From Torymus aiolomorphi (Eukaryota > Arthropoda > Insecta > Hymenoptera > Torymidae): a stretch of DNA of 64,000 bases. The translations under genes were made by a program, and so were the position numbers. Numbering within the stretch: the stretch's first letter is position 1; every line of letters begins with the position of its first letter. The notes under the pieces were generated by a model that did no database searches, had not been told where the DNA came from, and saw only the letters and a list, made by a program, of their open reading frames with translations. The stretch covers positions 216,179,376 through 216,243,375 of the forward strand of contig CM070873.1 of NCBI GenBank assembly GCA_036365515.1. The letters run 5' to 3'. Of the stretch, positions 24,686 to 35,686 are shown piece after piece.

Positions 24686-25276
24686 GATTTTTTTTTGTTC
24701 TTTATACCTTAAATTATGTAAAAGTAATGTTGAACAATTGAAAAAACTTTTGTGAAAATGATTTTTTTAAAATGCTCAAAAATGACCCTGTTTCAAATGT
24801 CAGTCATTTTGTCAGGAAAAATAATACGGAAATTCCGAAGAAAGAGAATTAAAATAGAAAACGAGAGCTTTCATTTGCTTTTATGAAAATTAAAAAATAT
24901 TTCTTCGAAAGTTACGTAGCTTTGAAGATGAGCTTAAAATGCAGGAAATACTACGACGATGTACAGAATCTCGCCCTTCACGGTCTTCATAGTTTTTCAA
25001 CGTTTTTGCTGCACTTTAAGCTGATGTTCAAAGTTACGTAACTTTCGAAGAAATCAACATTTTTTAATTTTCAAAAAGGCAAATGAAAACTCTCGTTTTT
25101 TATTTTAATTCTCTTTTTTCAGAATTTCCGTATTATTTTTCCTGACAAAATGGCTAACATTTGAAAAAGGATCATTTTTGAGCATTTTTTAAAAATCTTA
25201 TTTGAGTAAACAAAAGCTTTTTCACTTGTTCAATATTACTCTTACATAATTTAAGGTATAAAAAACGAAAAAAATG
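24686..25276. mobile_element. Large fold-back element, about 590 bp
   Basis: The left arm (TTATACCTTAAATTATGTAA, then GTAATGTTGAACAA) is mirrored by the right arm ending TTACATAATTTAAGGTATAA. The arms run for roughly 230 bp each and include a GAAAGTTACGTA block and TTCCGTATTATTTTTCCTGAC. Immediately after the right arm, 25280-25357 repeats part of the left arm (TGTTGAACAAGTGAAAAAAC). That indicates a local duplication of the end. Confidence 0.7.
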
Positions 25277-25360
25277 AGTAATGTTGAACAAGTGAAAAAA
25301 CTTTTGTGACACGCTTTTGTTTAATCAAATAAGATTTTTAAAAAATGCTAAAAAATTATC

Positions 25361-25366
<6 letters not shown>

Positions 25367-25416
<50 letters not shown>

Positions 25417-25643
25417 ATATAACTGTTATTTCCAGGATCTCAACCCCAGTCCGCTCAGAGTTCGGACAAGTGACTAAAAAAATAATATCCCTCAGGTTAC
25501 CGACTCTCAAAGTTTGGACTCTAGAAAAGTCCCGGAAAAAACGCTTATATTAAGTATTCCTTTCCGGGAAGTCCCGGAAATAACAGTCGAGTCCTGGAAA
25601 TAACAGTTATATATAATAAAAAGTTCCGGAAAAACAGTTACAG

Positions 25644-25698
<55 letters not shown>

Positions 25699-25725
25699 TG
25701 TGTGTGTGTGTGTATATAACAGTGT
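25367..25725. repeat. Inverted repeat bounded by (AC)n and (GT)n arms
   Basis: An AC repeat at about 25367-25413 is followed by GTATATAACTGTTATTTCCA. The mirror TGGAAATAACAGTTATATAT appears near 25607, and a GT repeat occupies 25646-25714. The microsatellites therefore lie in opposite orientation at the ends of a fold-back sequence. Between them, GGAAATAACAG-type phrases recur. Confidence 0.7.
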
Positions 25726-25900
25726 ACTTTACGCCCTTGATACGAAAACCACTATTTTTCTAACATTGTTCTAAAACTAGCATCTATAGTAAAAATAGTT
25801 AAGGAGATATTATTTTTTATTCTGTCCACGTGTGCCCTATATTTCTATTTTTTTTTTCTTAATAAAAAGTGCCTTCGCCGTTGAAAAGGTCCTTGAGTGT
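25726..25900. other. AT-rich spacer
   Basis: No feature supported. Confidence 0.5.
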
Positions 25901-25990
25901 GTGACTAAGCGAACATCGTAGTTAAGCACACTCGCGTATGTTCAGCACTTGGATTGGTTATTTACTGATCGACCACGTACGCCAAAGAGA
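25901..25990 (+). pseudogene. 5S rRNA-like sequence
   Basis: GTGACTAAGCGAACATCGTA, GTTAAGCACACTCGCG and TTCAGCACTTGGATTGG follow the order and spacing of the central and 3' portions of eukaryotic 5S rRNA (CCGATCACCGAAGTTAAGC ... AGTACTTGGATGGGTGACC). Substitutions in the GTGACC region and loss of the terminal stem argue against function. It is a second 5S-derived sequence in this window after the one at 14791. A 5S-derived SINE is the alternative to an ordinary pseudogene. Confidence 0.65.
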
Positions 25991-26247
25991 ACACTTTTAG
26001 TAGTAGTCTTGGGTAAGCAAAAGAGGATCTTTAATTATTTGTATGCAAACATGTTTAATTTATAGTCACTGCAACTGTCCCTATTGAAAGTTTTGTCTCG
26101 CACGAGTTTTCCATACACTATATAGATGCCTGCGTGTGTACACGGTAGATGTATAAATGTGCATTCTTGGGTAAATGCAGGGGCTATATGGTTTTATTTA
26201 TATAGAGGCATATAAGATTAATTTGGTATATGAAGCCCTTAAGGTTA

Positions 26248-26839
26248 CACGGAAAGAAATACCTTATGAAAAATTACTAGAATCTCAGGTAAAGATGGGA
26301 CATACTCACACTCTTGAGCAATTTAGTATACTTCTACTAATTATTAGCATAGTTCTATTAAAACTTAATAGAAAAAGTTTTAAAATTTATTATAGTTACG
26401 ATTAATTTTTAGTAGATAATATGATAAAAATTTTAAATCTAAATGTTAACAGAATAGAAAATAATTTTTACCATATTATCTACTAAAAATTAATAGAATT
26501 AGTTTAATTTTTAGTCTAAGTTATACTGACAAATTTAATAGACAGTATAGTAATTTTGTTGGTGCGAGGGCTGTCGGTAAAACAGGGTGTACCATATGTA
26601 GACAAGTCGAAACTTTACTTATAAGTACGGCAGTGGCCGAGTGGATAAGAGCGCAGCGGTCGAGGGTTCGAATCTCCTTCTCCGGAGTTTTTTTTTCTCA
26701 TGAATTTCAACCTCTCGTCAAAATTACTATAATATATTATAAAACTTGATAGAATGCAAGTATGTCCCACTTTTAATTAACACTCTAGTAATTTTTAGTG
26801 GATATTCCACTAATTTTTCATAAGGAATTTTTTTCCGTG
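26248..26839. mobile_element. MITE with CACGGAAAGAAAT ends, TA flanks
   Basis: Left end CACGGAAAGAAATACCTTAT and right end read on the minus strand CACGGAAAAAAATTCCTTAT match, and the match continues through ATGAAAAATTA. TA flanks both ends. Inside, GATTAATTTTTAGTAGATAA and TTATCTACTAAAAATTAAT form a second hairpin at about 26402-26492. A tRNA-like segment lies at about 26628-26685. No transposase frame. Confidence 0.75.
26628..26685 (+). pseudogene. tRNA-like sequence lacking the anticodon arm
   Basis: TGGCCGAGTGG (26634-26644) is a good RNA polymerase III A box and GGTTCGAATC (26665-26674) a good B box. They are separated by only 20 nt, too short to hold a normal anticodon arm. A T-run follows, as in Pol III termination. 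The A-box wording (TGGCCGAGTGG) is like tRNA-Ser or tRNA-Leu. It is a tRNA pseudogene or a SINE promoter relic. Confidence 0.6.
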
Positions 26840-26841
26840 TA

Positions 26842-27189
26842 GGGTTCGGATCAAACACTCCCATGTCAAGGGTGTGGGGATGTTGCATAAAAAGGGCATG
26901 AGAAGAATATACGGGTAAACTGAACTCACCCATGCATACACAGAAGAGAATTAAATATAATGACATTATTTGTGGCTAAAGTTGTATCAATACATGAATT
27001 TCTTTAAGTGTATCATGTTTCTGGTTACGTTATTTTAAATTTCTTTTTTCATGATTTCGAATTTCAAGGTTTTGTTTTGCAGAATTTAGTGTTGACTCTT
27101 TATCATATAACAATTCAGACACTTTCTATTCTATACCATTCGGAGTAATAATTTAATTAAAAATTACAGTTTGAAGAGTAAAGACGTTC
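26842..27189. other. AT-rich spacer
   Basis: No feature supported. Confidence 0.45.
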
Positions 27190-27960
27190 CCTAAATTCTT
27201 TGAATAATGCGACATATATACCTGGTAGACGATCTAACGAAATTCTCACAATTTTCACGAAACAACGATTTCCACCGCTTTCGGGATTGGGAAAAATCAG
27301 CTCCAAATATTCGATTCTTCACTCCCTCTCGGCGGAAAAATCAAAGGAAAAAAGAGAGAAAAAAGCGCAGTTCGCGTGAAACAAGCCACTGCCGGGCGCC
27401 CAATCTGCCAGCGTGTGCCGACTTCACGTGATTTCGCGCGCAAATAATATACGTGGCCTACGTGTGCTTTCACAGCAGCGTTTCACGCGCACGCAACGAT
27501 TTCCCGAATAAAGTTTTCAGCCCTCGTACACGGACGAGGCGAATACGGAAAGAGGTGCGAGTGCAAGAGGAAGTGCGCTTTCATTCTCTCTTTTTCTCTT
27601 CCCCCTGCACCGCTCCCTTACCTTTTCTCTCGTTTGGTTTCCCCCTTTGCTCCAATCTACTATATCGAAGAGCTTGTTCGCGCGCGCATCGCCCCTACAC
27701 GTCGATCGAGCGGCACCCGTGAGTTCGTTCGTGTGCACATATACCTACAGCAGACGAACTCCTGTTCCCATGAGGGTGCATATGCAGTGCGTATGTCTGC
27801 TCTATCTTTCTCTTCTCTCTTAAGCTCTATGTGGTAGAAACGGTAAAGCAAATTTCTCCGTCAGTCGGCTGCACACTTGGCTTAACTCTCTATAGTTCAC
27901 TCATCGCGCGACGCACCGGCGCCCAAGGCGCCTAGAATTCTTATCATTCCTTTGCGATAG
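27190..27960. other. GC-rich island, unassigned
   Basis: Roughly 700 bp with raised GC and many CG dinucleotides. Overlapping frames of 63-89 codons occur on both strands, none with recognisable features. The density of CG without a sustained frame favours promoter/regulatory or untranslated exon sequence over coding. Confidence 0.35.
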
Positions 27961-28399
27961 CGTAAATTCATTCTGATTATACTCTGATAAGAGCTCGTAA
28001 TACGGCACACAAGTGAAACTTTTTAACATGATAAATCTCCTACACCCTTTTTAATTATCTAAAAAATTTTAAATCCTTGTTAAAAAAATCATTTATAAAA
28101 CTTACTTGAAGTCAAAGACTTCATAATACACTTGTGCATAATAAACTTATATCCTTTTAATGGAAGTTCTGTCGAGCTTTAATAAATTAAGTCATCTTGA
28201 TTGCTCCTGAAAATTTCTTATTCATATTTTCTATTATATAATTGCAAAAAATATCTATTAATGAATAATACACAACTTTGGTTTACTACGTAATAAAACA
28301 AGTTTGGTATGTTGTGTTTTAAGCAACTATTTACACTAATGCATTATTAGAGTAGGAACAGTTGGTTAAAAGTTGGTTATGTCAAAATCTGATTTTAGA
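27961..28399. other. AT-rich spacer
   Basis: Nothing recognised. Confidence 0.5.
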
Positions 28400-28810
28400 C
28401 AGTCGAAAGCTTGCGCGCGCGATAAAAGTTCGACGTTTCTACGGCGTTGAACCCACGTGCAACCTGTTCCTGTAGCACCACACTTTGAGTTTGGTATGCG
28501 CTTGGAAGCGCGCGGAACGGACGCTCCGCAGAAGTTGAATAAAGCTTGTTCAGTATTGAGCTGTCGCGCCTGGTTGACTTGACGAATTATTTTCAGCCTT
28601 TATTCTCCCGTCGCTCATAAAAAATACACTCGTATTGTGTGAAAAGCGATATAAGAGAAGGGAAAAAGGAAAACAACGCCACGGTGAAAGATGCAAAAAA
28701 GGAAGCGTAAAAGGCAATACTAGACGCGCACACGAGACGGCGCCGGTGGACGATAAATAAATGACGTGACAACAATTTTGCAGTGCACCCAGACTCTTGT
28801 TCATTGTTTA
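28400..28810. other. GC-rich island, unassigned
   Basis: CG-rich segment beginning GCTTGCGCGCGCGATAAAAG. No frame longer than 84 codons and no domain. It may be regulatory. Confidence 0.3.
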
Positions 28811-29038
28811 TGTGATCTAGTTATTTATTAGTACCTTAGTGCCCCGGTGAGAAGATCATTAATGCACCGATATAAAAAGAATTTTGTTTCGATATTTTAT
28901 TTGGTTTAGTTAGGTTGATTGTTTATTATACCTATTTTAATTTGGTATCGTTACGTGTGCAAAAATACATGACACGAAAAGGCGGATCGGGTTGCATCTA
29001 GCGATATGAGGACGAATAGAAGAAAAAGGCGCATATAT

Positions 29039-29789
29039 GAGTAATTCTACAGAACCTTTAACTTTTCACTAAAAAATCATCAAAAAATAATTTAGTGGCA
29101 CACTAATGAGAAATTCTTTTCTTGTTTCTGGAGCTGTGAAGGAGTAAGAAACAGTAGACGTGATGAAGAAATAACAGCGTAGTTGTTAGCTCCCCTCAAC
29201 GTCCTTTAAGTGTGCCACTCGAAAATGTTGTTTTTCCGAACGAGTTTTGCACAGACCAGACTATTTTTAAAGTGTTCCTATAAAGTAAGTTTTTGAGGCA
29301 CACGCACACTGGAAGTCTCATTTTTTACGGTTTTTGGTGTAGAATGAACATATGAAATTAGAAATTAAAAAAATTAAAAGTTATTTTTTCTATATTGAAA
29401 CAATTAAAAAATTTTCGAATTTCTAAAAATCGGTATACGCTCACATTTTAGGTTGCACAATGTTTTTAAAGATTGGCACACTCTTGGCGCATTTTTTTTT
29501 TTTTTTTTGGAAGAGTACCATTATGCGAAGATGCTATTATATTTTCAGAGTGATTGGACTAAAGTTATTTTTGTTATAGCGATATAAAAAAAAAATTTTT
29601 GAGTTGTTCGTTTTGAAATTTGGTAAAAATCGTACTTTGGGCTCGTTGTTCTTCTTTACAATACTTATACAAGGGCATACTTTCTAATATATTATACAAG
29701 AAGAAGCTTAATTGTCGAGTTCGATATTCATTTACGTTCATGATATATCGTGTCAGATTGTAAAAGTTAAAAGTTCTGTAGAATTACTG
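29039..29789. mobile_element. ATAT-flanked fold-back element, copy A (751 bp)
   Basis: Left end GAGTAATTCTACAGAACCTT is mirrored by the right end read on the minus strand, CAGTAATTCTACAGAACTTT. ATAT precedes the left end (29035-29038) and follows the right end (29790-29793). Internal sequence is AT-rich and non-coding. It shares its ends with the copy at 46407-47262 (GAGCAATTCTCTAGAAC), so the two are one family. Confidence 0.75.
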
Positions 29790-29805
29790 ATATACTTAGG
29801 CATCG

Positions 29806-29874
29806 GTAACTCATAGAGGAAGAGCACCCGTCGCGAAAACGGAAGGTCTGGGGTTCGATTCCCCGCTGAGTTCC
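29806..29874 (+). pseudogene. tRNA-like sequence
   Basis: AACTCA at 29808-29813 pairs with TGAGTT at 29867-29872 as an acceptor-like stem. CCGT/ACGG encloses a 7-nt loop in the anticodon position. GGTTCGATTCC (29852 onward) is a near-perfect B box in a GGGG...CCCC T stem. The A-box region is poor and the loop lacks the usual U33, so a functional tRNA is unlikely. It may head a SINE. Confidence 0.55.
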
Positions 29875-30364
29875 GCCGTCTCGTTTTTTGATCGAATCCT
29901 CCTCCATTTATAAATGTATTTGCGAGTTCTCACTCGTAACATTATTTTAAGTATTAATTATTTATTAATATATTAGTTCATTAAATAACAGTACGGACTT
30001 TGTGATATTAGAAAATTAAATTTTCATCACCCCGAAAGCCAACTTATTTAAAGTTAGTATCTAAGGTTGGTAAGATCATATTTTTGTACTGAAATTTAGT
30101 TCGCAATTATATAGTAATGCACTCGAAAGTATGGTCATTTTAAAGCACTTTCATTGCACTGAAAAGTTTTAAAGCTAATCCGTTCTGCAGTCTCTAACAT
30201 ATCCTCCACTTTAAATTCTAAGAACTTTAGACGTGCAATCGTTTTTAAACTATTCGAACTTTATTGAAAGCTCATTGAATGTGCAACTTTCTAAGTAATG
30301 TATAAGTTATACAATTATCTATTCATTACAAAAATCTGCGTTCTGTACACATGTGCGTGTATAT
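29875..30364. other. AT-rich spacer
   Basis: No feature supported. Confidence 0.45.
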
Positions 30365-30762
30365 TCTACATAAGAGAGATTCTTTCTCAACCAGATACCT
30401 CGTCCTCTCCAGAATTGGTTTCACTTTTAGGGGATCTAACAGGGCTCAAAATTGAAATTTTTTAATATAGTTTCTGGAGCCGGTGGGTGATTTTCGACTC
30501 TCAACATGGTGGATATATTATTGCGGTCGTATGCAATGGCCTCGCGCAATATTTTTAGTGCAGTATAGAAACTGCTTCATATAAATGAGCTAATCGACCC
30601 AAAAATGTTCACACAAGGTGAGAATCAAATGTTGAAAATCGAAAATCGCCCATCGGCTCCAGAAACTAGATGAAAAAATATCAATTTTGAGCCCTGATAG
30701 GACCCCTAAAAGTGAAACCAATTCGGGAGAGAGCGGGGTATTCGATTGAGACAGAACACCTC
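30365..30762. mobile_element. Fold-back element, probable diverged ATAT-flanked member
   Basis: Inverted arms include CCAGAATTGGTTTCACTTTT against AAAAGTGAAACCAATTCGGG, GGGCTCAAAATTGAAATTTT against its mirror, and TTTCTGGAGCCGGTGGG against CCCATCGGCTCCAGAAA. The right end reads ACACCTC followed by ATAT (30763-30766). The left end is degenerate but ATAT sits at 30361-30364. No coding frame. Confidence 0.65.
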
Positions 30763-30834
30763 ATATATACACATATACATGCAATTCAGCATACTGTACA
30801 ACTAGTACGAGAAGCAGGTATTAATTGCACATTC

Positions 30835-31514
30835 GTTAAGGGGGTCATAGACGTAAAAGCCTTTGAGGCCACAATCAGCTGAAAAATAATAAATTATAAT
30901 TAGTAAAATAGACTAATGATGTATTACAAGTAGACACATTTTCTCATAAAATGGCCCGAGATATAATCTGTAGACCCATTTTACTCAGATATTTCATTGC
31001 CAAGATTTTTGCTTTGGTATAGCTTTTTGAAACAAGTATTCGATAGATTTTCATGGAACAGGTAAAATACTTGAAATTCATACAGTTATGGACCCAAGAG
31101 TTGGAAATATAAGATTTCCTGAAGCAAATATTTTGTAAATGCTAAAAATCACAAAAAGAGCATAAAAATTCATAAAATTCATGAATTAAAAGTAGCTTTT
31201 TCCATAAAAAAAATATTTGCTTCAGGAAATCTTATATTTAATTCCAACTTTTAGGTCCATAAGTTTCAAGTATTTTAAGCCCTGTCCCATGAAAATCTAT
31301 CGCATACTTTTTTCAAAAAGCTGTACCAAAGCGAAAAATCTTGGCGATGCAATATCTTTGAGTAAAATTGGTTGGCAGATTATATCTCAGGCCATTTTAT
31401 CAGAAATTGTGCCTACTTATAATATATTATTAGTATACATAACAAATTATATTTTATTATATTTTTTCAGGTGATTTTGGCTTCAAAGATCTATAGGTCT
31501 ATGACCCTCTTAAC
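30835..31514. mobile_element. TTAA-ended fold-back element, 680 bp
   Basis: GTTAAGGGGGTCATAGAC at the left is mirrored by GTCTATGACCCTCTTAAC at the right. The arms continue for about 300 bp with good similarity, for example CTTCAGGAAATCTTATAT against its mirror. TTAA at both ends fits the target preference of piggyBac or Kolobok-type elements. That is inference from the tetranucleotide only, and no transposase is present. Confidence 0.7.
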
Positions 31515-31816
31515 TATTTTTTGAGATAGTCGTTTAGGCAGCCTTTTCAAAAGAGTGTGAGAAGCACAAGCGGGGAAGAACAGACTGCTTCTAAATTATA
31601 ATAACCTTTACTTCAAATCCAAAATGATCGGTGCCATGTGCATACTCGGGCTGTTCGATTTGAAATAGGGTCGACCTTATAATGTTTGAAGCGTTAATAT
31701 CTTCTACCGAATGAAAAGAGAAAAAGCGTTCTAATAATAGGAAATATACCCAATATAAATTAGCTTGAGTAAAAGTTTTGCACGCATCTCAAATCTATCT
31801 GTCTTCTGCTTACAGG
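31515..31816. other. AT-rich spacer
   Basis: Ends in a pyrimidine-rich stretch, TCTATCTGTCTTCTGCTTAC, just before an AG at about 31816. This would serve as a splice acceptor for the following GC-rich region. Confidence 0.4.
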
Positions 31817-32638
31817 TTCGCAAATCGATAGAGCCCAGCAATCTCATCGAACGGCGGGTTTGCCGCGCAGCAACAGCAGCAGCGGTAGCTCGAAGGGAGC
31901 TGCTTGCACACATACGCAAACACATACTCACACGTGTCCGTTCGCTTGAAAGGCGAAGAGAGAGGGCGAACCCCTTGCGGTCAAGACAGCCGGGACACTT
32001 GTTGCTCTCTCCGCGGCGTCGTTGCTGCAGCAGCCCATGCACCTATGGGGAAGAAGTGCACAAGTCGTCATTGAGACTTAGTCACCCCTCGGCCTTCATA
32101 ATGAGCAACGACAAGGCGAGAATCTAAAAAGTGCGTTGAGGAAAGCGGCCGGAAGTCCAGGTTAACATAAAACGCGGCGAGCGTGCTAGAAAGCGCCATG
32201 CGGCTGGATTCCGAGAGCCGCTCCAGCGTAGCCAGCTCGAGGAGACGGAGGAGACGCGAACTCGGCTCGGGCGCGTGGTAAAAGTCGAGCGGCAAGGACT
32301 AGAGGAGGAAGTCTCGCGGAAGTTTGGGGCCGAGGTCTCTTGGTCTGAGGCGCTAGCGACCGCGCAGCGGGAGAAGGCGGCTGTCAGCTGTCAGCAGTTG
32401 GCGGTGTCGCGGGAGCGAGTGGGAAGGAAAGTGACATGAGAAGGGCGAAGACGACGGGGACGAATCGGTGACAGCGGCGCCGGCGGTGTGCGCTAGTGCC
32501 GTCGACGCTCTTTCTTCCTTCCCTCCCCCGTCCGGCGCCTACGAAGACGACGCAGCCGGGGCGGGACACCGGGACGGGCCGACGGCGGCTCGAAGGCGCG
32601 GCAAGGAGTCGAAGGTGGATCGGGCGAGGTAAATATCT
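31817..32638 (+). promoter_or_regulatory. GC-rich region, possible 5' UTR exon or promoter of the downstream gene
   Basis: About 800 bp of very CG-rich sequence, strongly different from its AT-rich surroundings. Plus-strand ATGs lead only to short frames: MSNDKARI then stop at about 32100, and others under 30 codons. A protein-coding exon is therefore unlikely, but a long 5' UTR with upstream ORFs is plausible. It ends in GCGAG|GTAAATAT, a good splice donor at 32639-32640. The next convincing exon on the same strand begins at 36809. Minus-strand frames of 130-156 codons here look like GC-driven artefacts. Confidence 0.4.
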
Positions 32639-33499
32639 TTTTTTCTCCTCGGCGCCTATGCGAGCATGAAAGTTGCATGGGCATTGTGCGACTCCTGGCT
32701 TTATGAAATTCGCATGAGGGCGCGTCAACGCGTCGAGCAGGTCGTGAGAAGACAGATTGCGAGGTAATATCTCGCGAGATAGAATATGCTCCGCTTGCCT
32801 CAAGTGACAAGCCCCCCGCAGATGATGATGTAGTGGTTGGATGCTGGTAGGCACAGTCGCGTGTTTTGGGTTTTCCTAGAGCCACCTACCTTTTTACCTG
32901 CGTTTTTATCGAATTGTGATCAGATAGAATAGAAATATATTGTTGTGTATAGACTTGAAGTTCGGAAGGAAAGCTAAAAAGTGTAACAAAAAATATTAAA
33001 AGTATAAATTTACAGGAGATTTCTTTTATAAGTATTTTAATCATTAAAGCAAATTTAATAGAAAAAGAAGCTATCATAAATACAATATAAGTGTAAACGA
33101 ATTTTTTCTCCCTACTTAAAAAAAAGAAATACATAAATAATAAATACAACGCATGCAAGTATCTGGACTCTTAAGATATTAAATCTCTTACATTTGGAAA
33201 AAGCCTTTTCGACGAAGAAAAATCTAAAATATGTTATGTGAGTATAAATGTTTTTTTTTTTTTTTTAATAAAAAGTTCTCCGAATCACTATAAAAATGCA
33301 CTGAAAATGATGTTAATTCAGGCAAAAGTTTTTGATAATACAGAAAATTTAAAGTGGTTTGAAGATAAATTTGTGCAATTTGAATAAATGTTCCGTGGTT
33401 TTTATGAGACTTTAGGAAATATTTTCATATTTCCAAATCCACATTCCTCAGTTTTATCTTGTCCTTTTATCTCGTTTTATTAAGAAAATATCAGTTATA
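32639..33499. other. AT-rich DNA, possible intron
   Basis: The first 240 bp are still GC-rich, then strongly AT-rich. No exon or element is recognised. Confidence 0.4.
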
Positions 33500-33519
33500 C
33501 GTCAACGAACGAAATATAA

Positions 33520-33740
33520 TGGTGGTATTGGTATTGGTATTGGTCCAACCGTATATTTTTTAACGAATATTGTGATTGTATTTCAAATTTTGACGACAAC
33601 TTTAACGAACTATTTGGTGACTTTTAAATTTCTCATGTCCTGAAGAGGAGAATAATAAAAACTCTTGAAACATCGGCAGACAAACTTAATTTTGTCTTAT
33701 TTTTCGTTCGCTGACGTCCACCAACCCTATACAAACATAT
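33520..33740 (+). repeat. Penelope-like terminal motif (hammerhead-like core) and short (TATTGG)n
   Basis: CTGAAGA, then AAGAG...CTCTT pairing around an A-rich loop, then GAAAC (about 33642-33678) has the layout of a hammerhead core: CUGANGA, stem II, GAAA. The same layout recurs at 38.0-38.2 and 58.86 kb, the last in a genuine Penelope-like remnant. No coding part is found here, so this would be a solitary terminal fragment. Upstream is a small GGTATT repeat at about 33521-33543. Confidence 0.45.
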
Positions 33741-34260
33741 TCTAATTTACAAACGCTTCCTTCAAATTGAAAAATGTTAGAATTGTTTTTCATTATATGC
33801 AAAGATAAGCTAGAAGAATATTTTAAAAAAGGCTATAAAAGTTTGATAAAATAAAACTTTAGTCTTTTTGACATTTTTAAAAATATTATTTTGATCAAAA
33901 GTAATTCATCATGAAAATTAATAATAAAAAATGTATAATTATTGAACATTTATTTGGTAAATACAATTTATAATAATTGATATAACTTTCGATTAAATAA
34001 GTATTTTAAATGCTGCAATAAAAATGAAAGGCCATTTCATCTACTTTTGTTTGCTTTTCTGAAAATGTGTCTAATAGAAATATTTGCTGAGGTCAGATTA
34101 AAAACAGTAATTAAGTTTTTGATTAAAAATATTATTAATTTTTAATATAATCCATGATAAAAAGTTTATCTAGTTTTATAGACTTTTACCAGATTTGTTT
34201 AGTTTTGTAAAGATCTTTACAATCGTCCACTAAAGAGGCTTCCATAGAATTAAGTAACTT
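33741..34260. other. AT-rich spacer
   Basis: Nothing recognised. Confidence 0.5.
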
Positions 34261-34447
34261 CCCGCGTAAAAAAGTTACTATGGCCTAAATATTGCACATA
34301 ATATAAGCCAAGTATGGGCAAGAGGTGGCCTATGAGAAACAATATATGGGCAAAATATTGGCTTTATAATGCCACACCGCCGGAGCCACATTTGGTCAAT
34401 ATTTATGCATTTCTTGAACAACTGTTGCCCATATATCGACCGTATAT

Positions 34448-34691
34448 GAGGCGCTTCACGTCAACTGCCCCAGATCGGCGCGCGAGTGCCAAATCGTGCT
34501 ATTTCCAACTCATGTTTATGATACTAAAATGTACTTTAAAAAATTGTTTGATAAGCGTTTTCAACGTGTTTTTTCCTCAGCTTTCCAATGATATAGACAG
34601 TTTTTTCGAAATTTTCCATTTTCACCTTCAAAAACTACAAAACATCTTATATCTCAAAAACCGCACTGGGGCAGTTGACGTGAAACGCCTC
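34448..34691. mobile_element. ATAT-flanked fold-back element, copy B (244 bp), nested
   Basis: The left end GAGGCGCTTCACGTCAACTG is mirrored by the right end ending CAGTTGACGTGAAACGCCTC. ATAT flanks both sides (34444-34447 and 34692-34695). The opposite arm of the host element keeps the uninterrupted sequence CGACCGTATATGCCAAGATA, with a single ATAT. This shows directly that the insert came with a 4-bp duplication. Confidence 0.85.
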
Positions 34692-34861
34692 ATATGCCAA
34701 GATATGGGAAAAATCAATCGATATGTTGGAGAACAGTCATTCATGTATGAGAATCGTATATATTGTGTTTACGTTTTTGTAATTTTAATATTCTTATAGT
34801 GTTTTATGTGAAAGTGCTATTAAAATATATTTTTTAATATAAAATAAAACTATAAAATAGC

Positions 34862-35140
34862 GGGAAACACGGAACGTGGCGAGGAATGAGGGCCGGGCCG
34901 CACGTTCCGTGTTTCCCGCACTTTCCGTAAGAGCCGGCGTTTTTCCATGGCCATGAGCCTATATAGCTTTCGTCGTCGTCTGCGTATCAGAGCGGGAACG
35001 TGCAGTCCAGGAAAGTCGCACCATACTTATCACATGCTTCCACGTCGTCTGCAGAAGCGCAGTGCAACGACAACACATCCAGTTCGACAAGATCAGAGGC
35101 CCTTTACGCCGTCGACGACTACCAGTTCGCCATAACGAAT
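34862..35140 (+). other. GC-rich cargo segment inside the 1.43-kb element
   Basis: It opens with a strong hairpin (GCGGGAAACACGGAACGTG against CACGTTCCGTGTTTCCCGC). Then come about 190 bp of near-coding composition. One plus-strand frame from about 35000 reads an acidic and Ser-rich stretch including SSSTRSEALYAVDDYQFAIT. The alternative frame from ATG 34947 gives a 62-codon basic peptide. I recognise neither. A captured host-gene fragment would fit, but chance in a GC-rich patch is also possible. Confidence 0.4.
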
Positions 35141-35686
35141 GCTTCATTTAATATAGTACATAATAATAAATTAATAAATAAAAGATGTTTTTTTACTAAA
35201 AAGTTGTGTATTTTAATTTTTGTCTAAAATCTGTTTCCCTTGTATAATTTTGTTTTATTTTTCGTCTTGTGTTCTTTTATTCAAAGAACTACACTTACAG
35301 ATTAGTTTTTTAATACTTTCAACACGGGGATAATATTTTATAGTTTTATTTTATATTAAAAAATATATTTTAATAACACTTTCACATAAAACACTATAAG
35401 AATATTGAAATTACAAAAACGTAGACACAATATATACGATTCTCATATATGGATGCCTGTTCTCTAATATATCGATTGATTTTTCCCATATCTTGGCATA
35501 TACGGTCGATATATGGGCAACAGTTGTCCAAGAAATGTATAAATATTGACCAAATGTGGCTCCGGCGCCGTGGCATTATAAAGCCAATATTTTGCCCATA
35601 TATTGTTTTTCATAGGCCATCTCTTGCCCATACTTGGCTTATACTATGTGCAATATTTGGGCCATAGTAACTTTTTTTTACGCGGG

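Larger units (their letters stand above)
34261..35686. mobile_element. CCCGCG-ended inverted-repeat element, 1.43 kb, with nested insert and GC-rich centre
   Basis: The left arm begins CCCGCGTAAAAAAGTTACTA and the right arm read on the minus strand begins CCCGCGTAAAAAAAAGTTAC. The arms match over more than 300 bp each, including GCCCATATATCGACCGTATA. The left arm is interrupted by a fold-back at 34448-34691 that the right arm lacks. The centre (about 34862-35140) is GC-rich and unlike the arms. No transposase is present. Related to the element at 5167-5665 by its ends. Confidence 0.8.

Noticed and set aside
29806..29874. Functional tRNA gene
   Set aside because: The A box and D arm are poor, and the anticodon loop lacks the normal U33. 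Kept only as tRNA-like.
32384..32885. Minus-strand frames of 130 and 156 codons
   Set aside because: They lie in a very GC-rich block where stops are rare. The products are low-complexity Arg/Pro/Ser-rich and overlap the plus-strand donor-terminated region.
34314..34799. 161-codon plus-strand frame
   Set aside because: It runs across the arm of an inverted-repeat element and through a nested fold-back insert, so it is a composite of non-coding repeats.
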